From assembly GCA_964594175.1 (NCBI GenBank), contig CAZQLM010000030.1, positions 1 through 10,264 of the forward strand: DNA of 10,264 nucleotides, in the 5' to 3' direction. Positions within the stretch are counted from its first letter, which is position 1. Every line of letters begins with the position of its first letter. This stretch comes from SZUA-1535 sp964594175 (lineage in GTDB: Archaea > Aenigmatarchaeota > Aenigmatarchaeia > Aenigmatarchaeales > SZUA-1535). Shown here piece by piece: positions 6,831 to 10,264 of the stretch. The position numbers were made by a program, and so were the translations under genes. The notes beneath the pieces are model-generated. The model saw nothing but the letters and a program-made list of their open reading frames with translations, was not told where the DNA came from and did no database searches.

Positions 6831-6915
6831 AATAAAACAAAAACGTCTTATAACAGAGAAGAAAAAGAGAAAGCGACGCAACAGTATTAAGTCAAGCCGT
6901 GTCCTTTAATTTTGA

Positions 6916-6937
6916 TTTATATTCTCAAGAATATAAA
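6916..6937. promoter_or_regulatory. 22-base near-perfect palindrome in the spacer
   Basis: Ten-base arms TTTATATTCT and AGAATATAAA are exact reverse complements around a CA centre. It lies about 40 bases upstream of the TATA-like box of the gene at 7032 and about 140 bases after the ThrH-like stop. It could be a dimeric-regulator operator or a hairpin. It is not followed directly by a T run, which makes a terminator less likely. Confidence 0.4.
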
Positions 6938-6970
6938 ATAAAGTGAATTTAGAAGTCTCAGTTCGCAAAT

Positions 6971-6986
6971 CGAAAGATTTAAATAT
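6971..6986 (+). promoter_or_regulatory. BRE/TATA-like promoter for the gene at 7032
   Basis: CGAAAG followed by ATTTAAATAT resembles an archaeal BRE plus TATA box. Transcription about 26 bases downstream (near 7008) would give a leader of about 24 bases containing the Shine-Dalgarno GGTGAT at 7023-7028. Confidence 0.55.
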
Positions 6987-7022
6987 TTTTACTTTATAAC
7001 TACTCTTAAGTAAATAAAAAAA

Positions 7023-7028
7023 GGTGAT
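7023..7028 (+). promoter_or_regulatory. Shine-Dalgarno deciding the start at 7032
   Basis: GGTGAT lies three bases before ATG 7032. The same arrangement (GGTGAT, three bases, ATG) precedes the HMG-CoA reductase start at 8978. Confidence 0.65.
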
Positions 7029-7031
7029 AAA

Positions 7032-7669
7032 ATGCCTGCTGATTTTCCAGATATGAAAAGCTTAAAAGAGTTAGGAAAAACATTAGGTGTAGAATATAGA
7101 GGACAAAGTGAAGAAGAATACAGGACTCTTCTTGCAAAGAAACTGGTCAAAGATTATGGAGATACTGTGGCAGCAGCCGAAGTTCTAACAGGAAAAGGGT
7201 GGAACAAGTGGAATGAGGATGAAAAACAATTTGCAATGAAACTGCAAACAACATACACTTCAGGAGGAAACGTAGATGAAATAATAGAAGGTTTTTACGC
7301 GAAAAAAGAAGAACAAACTTCTGAGGAAAGACTCGGTTACGATAGAATAGAAATAACAAGTAAAGGTATAACTTTCAAGGGTGTGAAAAGAAAAGGAAAA
7401 AAAGAAAATATAACATTTGGTTTACATGGTCTAGAAATCGAAGAAATTGAAGAAAGAGAAATAGCACCAGGAGTAAAAATACCTCTGGTTATGTATGGTC
7501 CACATTATTCTTATACCCCGATTTTTTCCCAACGGAATATTTAGAGCTACTAAAAGATGTGAGTTCAAATATAAAAAAGTTTTCCAGAGAAGAACAAAAA
7601 ATTATAATTAACATATTAGAAAAAGTGTATGAAGAGTTCAGAAAATCATGCAAAGTTTTAGAGATGTAA
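7032..7669 (+). pseudogene. Unrecognised protein of about 212 residues, frame broken near its C-terminus
   Basis: I do not recognise this family. From ATG 7032 the frame runs 170 residues and stops at 7544. A -1 shift in 7515-7530 (a C4 run and a T6 run) opens a continuation from about PDFFPTEYLELLKD to a TAA at 7667-7669, giving about 212 residues. The continuation is a Lys/Glu-rich helix like the rest, so I treat it as one gene. The N-terminal 60 residues are helical and charged. GKGWNKWNEDEKQF lies near 54-67. The middle (about 105-155) has alternating hydrophobic residues suggesting beta strands. No membrane segment or catalytic motif is seen. It has a good promoter and Shine-Dalgarno, so it was recently or is still expressed. 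The cause could be a sequencing indel, a real mutation or recoding. Confidence 0.6.
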
Positions 7670-7681
7670 AAAGATATCAGG

Positions 7682-7697
7682 AAAAAAGAAAATAAAA
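7682..7697 (-). terminator. T-rich tract after HMG-CoA reductase
   Basis: Directly after the HMG-CoA reductase stop the minus strand reads ATTTTATTTTCTTTTTTC, a T-rich stretch of the kind used for intrinsic termination in archaea. It lies in the 28-base convergent gap. Confidence 0.35.
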
Positions 7698-8978
7698 TTA
7701 CTTTTCATTTTTTAATTTTTTCAACACCTCTTCTACTATATCCATGCCTATTTTTCTTCCTCTTTCTTTTGCTAGCTTTACAGCAAGCTCTGCAACTTTG
7801 CTCGCTTCCTCTGGCTTAGCTCCTGCCATTATTGCAAGATTTCTTGCATGCAGTTCCATATGCCCGCGCTGAATACCCTCTGTAGCTATAGCTCTGATAG
7901 CAGCTAAATTTTGTGCTAGACCAACTGCAGCAAGCACGCACGCAAGTTCTTGAGCAGAGCTAATGCCAAGAATTTTGAGATTTAATTTTGCCAAAGGATG
8001 AACTTTTGTAGCACCGCCAACCGTGCCAACTGCTATTGGCATTTCTAATTTACCAATAAGATTACCTTCTTTATCCCTACGCCAAATAGCTAAAGGCTTA
8101 TATTTACCACTAATGCAAGCATATGCATGAGCCCCCGCTTCTACAGCACGCCAATCATTGCCTGTAGCGATGCAAACAGCATCTATTCCATTCATTATCC
8201 CTTTATTATGCGTTGCTGCTCTGAAAGGATCGCTTTCCGCCATTTTGCTTGCAAGGACTATTTTTCTCACAACATCTTCTCCACCAATTGTTTCTGGCTT
8301 TATTTTTGCACTTGCTCTTGCTTTTCGGTAAATAGCAAGGTTTGAAATAATTTTAAGAATAGCTTCGCCATCGCTGAGTTCTTCAAGTATTGGTGCAATA
8401 GCTTCTACCATTGTGTTAACAGCATTCGCACCCATTGCATCGCGGCAATCTACGAGCAAATGCACCACAAGAAATTTCTCACCTTCTTCGTGCTGTGTTA
8501 CGCGAAGCTCGATATCCTTTGCTCCACCACCGAATTTTATAAGCACAGGGTCCTGAGCATTTGCTACCTGCAAAATTTTCTGTTTGTTTTCCAGAATTTT
8601 CTTTTTTGCTCGTTCAAGATCTTTAACTCCTGCTAAATGCACCTGCCCTATCATCACAGGCTCGTCTGCGCTAGCATTTATTCCGCCGTTTTCCCGAGTG
8701 ATCTTTGCCATATAGCTTGCTGCAGCCACAACGCTCGGCTCTTCTATCGCAAAGGGTACAAGATAATCTTTACCATTAATAAGAAAATTCACGGCTATTC
8801 CTAAAGGCAAAGGAAATAAGCCAACAACGTTTTCGATCATTTTGTCAGCAAGTTCAGAGCTTAAAGATTTTTCGAAAAGCTCTACTTCTTCATCGTTAAG
8901 TTCTGCGAATTCTTTAAGGATTTTTCTTCTCTCTCGTATTGAGAGATTGTAAAAGCCTTTAATCCGAGAGGTTTTCAT
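7698..8978 (-). CDS. hmgA: Class II hydroxymethylglutaryl-CoA reductase
   Basis: This 426-residue enzyme interconverts HMG-CoA and mevalonate with NAD(P)H. In archaea this is the committed step toward isoprenoid membrane lipids. Class II features are all present: ENVVGLFPLPLGIA (49-62), catalytic Glu in IEEPSVVAAASYMAK (E79/E80), and DAMGANAVNTM (180-190). Lys259 is in THNKGIMNG, Asp275 in GNDWRA and His377 in GHMELHARN, matching K267, D283 and H381 of the Pseudomonas mevalonii enzyme. GTVGGAT lies at 318-324. The length equals the class II norm of about 428. I choose ATG 8978 because AGGTGAT (8982-8988) lies between it and the upstream ATG at 8996. The gene follows the short HD gene by 11 bases. 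Cofactor preference cannot be read from the sequence. Archaeal use is normally biosynthetic. Confidence 0.96.
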   Translation of the reverse strand: MKTSRIKGFYNLSIRERRKILKEFAELNDEEVELFEKSLSSELADKMIENVVGLFPLPLGIAVNFLINGKDYLVPFAIEEPSVVAAASYMAKITRENGGINASADEPVMIGQVHLAGVKDLERAKKKILENKQKILQVANAQDPVLIKFGGGAKDIELRVTQHEEGEKFLVVHLLVDCRDAMGANAVNTMVEAIAPILEELSDGEAILKIISNLAIYRKARASAKIKPETIGGEDVVRKIVLASKMAESDPFRAATHNKGIMNGIDAVCIATGNDWRAVEAGAHAYACISGKYKPLAIWRRDKEGNLIGKLEMPIAVGTVGGATKVHPLAKLNLKILGISSAQELACVLAAVGLAQNLAAIRAIATEGIQRGHMELHARNLAIMAGAKPEEASKVAELAVKLAKERGRKIGMDIVEEVLKKLKNEK

Positions 8979-8981
8979 AAA

Positions 8982-8988
8982 ATCACCT
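8982..8988 (-). promoter_or_regulatory. Shine-Dalgarno deciding the HMG-CoA reductase start
   Basis: AGGTGAT on the minus strand, three bases before ATG 8978. It falls after the alternative ATG at 8996, so that upstream start is unlikely. Confidence 0.7.
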
Positions 8989-8989
8989 C

Positions 8990-9463
8990 TTAACATTTTC
9001 TTTTGATTTCTTTTTCTAACGTCTTAACAAACTCTTTCATAAACTTTACTCTTTCTTTAGCCATCTTTTTAGCTTTTTTTGTATAAAGTTTTTTTGGTAT
9101 ATATTTGCTTTTAATTTCGATTTCTATTAAGGGAGTATGCTCAGAAATCTTTTCTATCTTTTTTTCTGGATATTTCAATTTTTTAAGAATCCTCTCAGCT
9201 TCTTTTGCGCTTTCGATTGCATGGCAAATTTTCCCTGTTTTATCTTTATCTTCTCTTTCTCTTGCTATATCGTGAAGCAAAGCAGCAAGTTTTAGTACTT
9301 CCAAATCTACATTATCCTTATATTCCTTTGCTATTTCCATACATAGTTTATAAACACGCATTACATGAGAAAAGTCATGCGACGGCTCTACGTTTTTCAT
9401 CTCTTCTTTCACAATTTCTCTTATTTCGTTAATTAAAGAACGTGAATTTCTCATAAAGTTCAT
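8990..9463 (-). CDS. Short HD-domain protein lacking the final metal-binding Asp
   Basis: This 157-residue protein is related to the HD protein at 3629-3018. It keeps H29-x3-H33 (SHDFSHVMRV) and the H64-D65 doublet (ALLHDIARE), and its C-terminus (LYTKKAKKMAKERVKFMKE, about 126-144) matches MHTKTARQIAEKRHKF of the relative. The middle block with QDADRLDALGAIGIARCF is missing: about 17 residues stand where the relative has about 72. The usual fourth metal ligand is therefore absent, and catalysis is doubtful or uses another residue such as His109. The frame is intact, so this is not an indel of one base. The ATG at 9463 overlaps the MNT stop (ATGA), and HMG-CoA reductase follows. A regulatory or binding role is possible but not shown. 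Confidence 0.8.
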   Translation of the reverse strand: MNFMRNSRSLINEIREIVKEEMKNVEPSHDFSHVMRVYKLCMEIAKEYKDNVDLEVLKLAALLHDIAREREDKDKTGKICHAIESAKEAERILKKLKYPEKKIEKISEHTPLIEIEIKSKYIPKKLYTKKAKKMAKERVKFMKEFVKTLEKEIKRKC

Positions 9464-9801
9464 AATTCTTTAAGATTCTTTATAAAGCTTCTTCTCAGCT
9501 TAAAATCTCTTTCGCTTATCACATGGAATTCAAAACGAAAATTTTCGTTCACAGCTTCTTTAAGTTCTCGAAGAATTCTGTATTTCAGCTCTGGAGTAAA
9601 ATTGCTAAGCACAACGAGCACGTCTATATCGCTCGCTCCGGTAAATTTTTCTCTTTCCAGATAGGAGCCGAAAAGGAAAATTTTTGCATTATGCGTTTTT
9701 GCAACCCTTTTCAGATTAAGGAAGTATCTTTCTTTGTTTTTCTCGAAATCCTCTACACTTTTTTTAATTTCGTTGAAAATTTTTATTTTTCCTTTTTCCA
9801 T
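9460..9801 (-). CDS. MNT-type nucleotidyltransferase (partner of the HEPN protein)
   Basis: This 113-residue minimal nucleotidyltransferase has the motif FGSYLEREKFTGASDIDVLVV at 44-64: Gly45-Ser46 and the Asp58-x-Asp60 metal pair. Glu91 in FEFHVIS is the likely third acidic residue. Eleven residues separate GS from the first Asp, where ten is usual. In HEPN/MNT systems the MNT protein neutralises its HEPN partner, in studied cases by adding AMP to it. That role here is inferred from the pairing. I choose ATG 9801 (MEKGKIKIF) over a TTG at 9837, which would extend the overlap. The start lies inside the 3' end of the HEPN gene (19-base overlap), and its stop overlaps the next HD gene by ATGA, so expression is coupled. 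Confidence 0.88.
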   Translation of the reverse strand: MEKGKIKIFNEIKKSVEDFEKNKERYFLNLKRVAKTHNAKIFLFGSYLEREKFTGASDIDVLVVLSNFTPELKYRILRELKEAVNENFRFEFHVISERDFKLRRSFIKNLKEL

Positions 9802-10167
9802 AAGAGCTCGCCTATTCTTTTGACCAATTTGCTGCAAATCTCGAATTCCTCCTTTCCGTAATCGCTTTCCAGATATCTTGCGGAAATGTAAACATCTTCG
9901 AGCAAATCTATTGCAAGCAAATTTTCCTTAACCAAATTTTCAAGTGCTGAAAATTTTTCGTAGAGCAAAGAAAGAAGTTTTTTTGAGCGAATGCGGTTTG
10001 GGAAAGTCTCCGTAAAGCTCCAGGAGTTTAGCCTTAATCCAAAGCTGCAATGCCTGCTCCAAATTAAAAAGCGCTACATCCCATTTTTTCTTTTCGGCAT
10101 TGTAGAAAGCGCTATCCAAAAAAGCTTCGGCTCTGGACTTAAGCTTTTCTACTAATCTGTAATGCAT
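9783..10167 (-). pseudogene. HEPN-domain protein, frame broken at an A7 run
   Basis: Removing one A from the coding-strand A7 run (plus-strand T7 at 9978-9984) joins two frames into one 127-residue HEPN protein. Residues 37-46 (EQALQLWIKA) match the family's QQAVEKALKA helix. His59 follows in KPHSLKKLL, and ARYLESDYGKEEFE (96-109) matches the conserved ARYPD segment of the COG2250/COG1895 type. The R-x4-6-H RNase motif of toxic HEPN proteins is not evident. As sequenced, translation ends after residues ...SLKKTSFFALRKIFST, losing the second half. The start is ATG 10167, with a TATA-like box about 26 bases upstream, consistent with a leaderless mRNA. It precedes the MNT gene, the usual order of these pairs. 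It may be a sequencing indel, an inactivated toxin, or a slippage site. Confidence 0.75.
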
Positions 10168-10179
10168 GATTATATTCTG

Positions 10180-10199
10180 CTTCGAAGTTTTATAAAATC
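10180..10199 (-). promoter_or_regulatory. TATA-like box and adjoining palindrome before the HEPN gene
   Basis: The minus strand reads GATTTTATAAAA (10188-10199), centred about 25 bases before ATG 10167. Next to it, CTTCGAAG (10180-10187) is a perfect 8-base palindrome placed where a repressor could block initiation. Autoregulation is common in toxin-antitoxin operons, but this short site is only suggestive. Confidence 0.45.
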
Positions 10200-10264
10200 T
10201 TAATAACCCTGTTCCACCATTGCCAATTTTCCACAAATTGTAAAGTTTATATATTGCTACATAC

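Noticed and set aside
6841..7000. Possible small RNA gene in the 253-base spacer
   Set aside because: I find no tRNA-like arms, no C/D box pair and no strong stem other than the 22-base palindrome.
8979..8996. Upstream ATG for HMG-CoA reductase (MLRGDF extension)
   Set aside because: The Shine-Dalgarno AGGTGAT lies inside this extension and points to ATG 8978; the family length also fits the shorter form.
9802..9837. TTG start giving a 12-residue longer MNT protein
   Set aside because: It would lengthen the overlap with HEPN to 55 bases, and ATG 9801 is available and sufficient.
10168..10236. N-terminal extension of HEPN from a TTG at 10236
   Set aside because: The TATA-like box would fall inside the gene, and HEPN homologs begin near MHYRLVEKL.
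1..10264. CRISPR array, rRNA or intact insertion sequence
   Set aside because: No regularly spaced repeats, rRNA-like segments or transposase genes are visible in the window.
10240..10264. AT-rich TTTATATATTGC as promoter of a plus-strand gene to the right
   Set aside because: It could serve a gene starting just outside the window, but no such gene can be seen.

Overview
The window looks like chromosomal DNA from an AT-rich archaeon. The evidence is a type IA topoisomerase without C-terminal zinc ribbons, a ZPR1-related zinc-finger gene, a class II HMG-CoA reductase, and gene starts that are either leaderless (a TATA-like box about 26 bases before the ATG) or preceded by a GGTGA-type Shine-Dalgarno. 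I cannot name the lineage. Thermophily is only hinted at by Lys/Glu-rich proteins.

Layout, left to right. Positions 1-318 hold no intact gene. They contain short inverted repeats and decayed coding-like fragments. Next comes a minus-strand run: hypothetical gene (701-319, frame broken), ZPR1-like protein, topoisomerase, HD phosphohydrolase (3629-3018). A second HD phosphohydrolase (3682-4233) diverges from the first across a 52-base gap with one central palindromic TATA-like element. Converging on it is a two-gene minus-strand operon: an unrecognised 174-residue protein, then an alpha/beta hydrolase, joined by an ATGA overlap. A 5-formyltetrahydrofolate cyclo-ligase-like gene and a ThrH-like HAD phosphatase diverge from a 32-base gap. 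A 253-base spacer with a 22-base near-palindrome precedes an unrecognised plus-strand gene with a broken frame (7032-7669). The right end is a tight minus-strand cluster: HEPN protein (frame broken), MNT nucleotidyltransferase, a short HD protein, and HMG-CoA reductase.

The most interesting part is the right-hand cluster. A HEPN/MNT pair of toxin-antitoxin type is packed in front of a reduced HD-domain protein that lacks the usual last metal-binding Asp, and in front of a key mevalonate-pathway enzyme. Three genes (701-319, 7032-7669, 10167-9783) each need a single-base change at a homopolymer run to read as a full protein. These could be sequencing indels, real mutations or recoding sites, and the sequence alone cannot decide. 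Three HD-superfamily proteins in about 6.5 kb is also notable.
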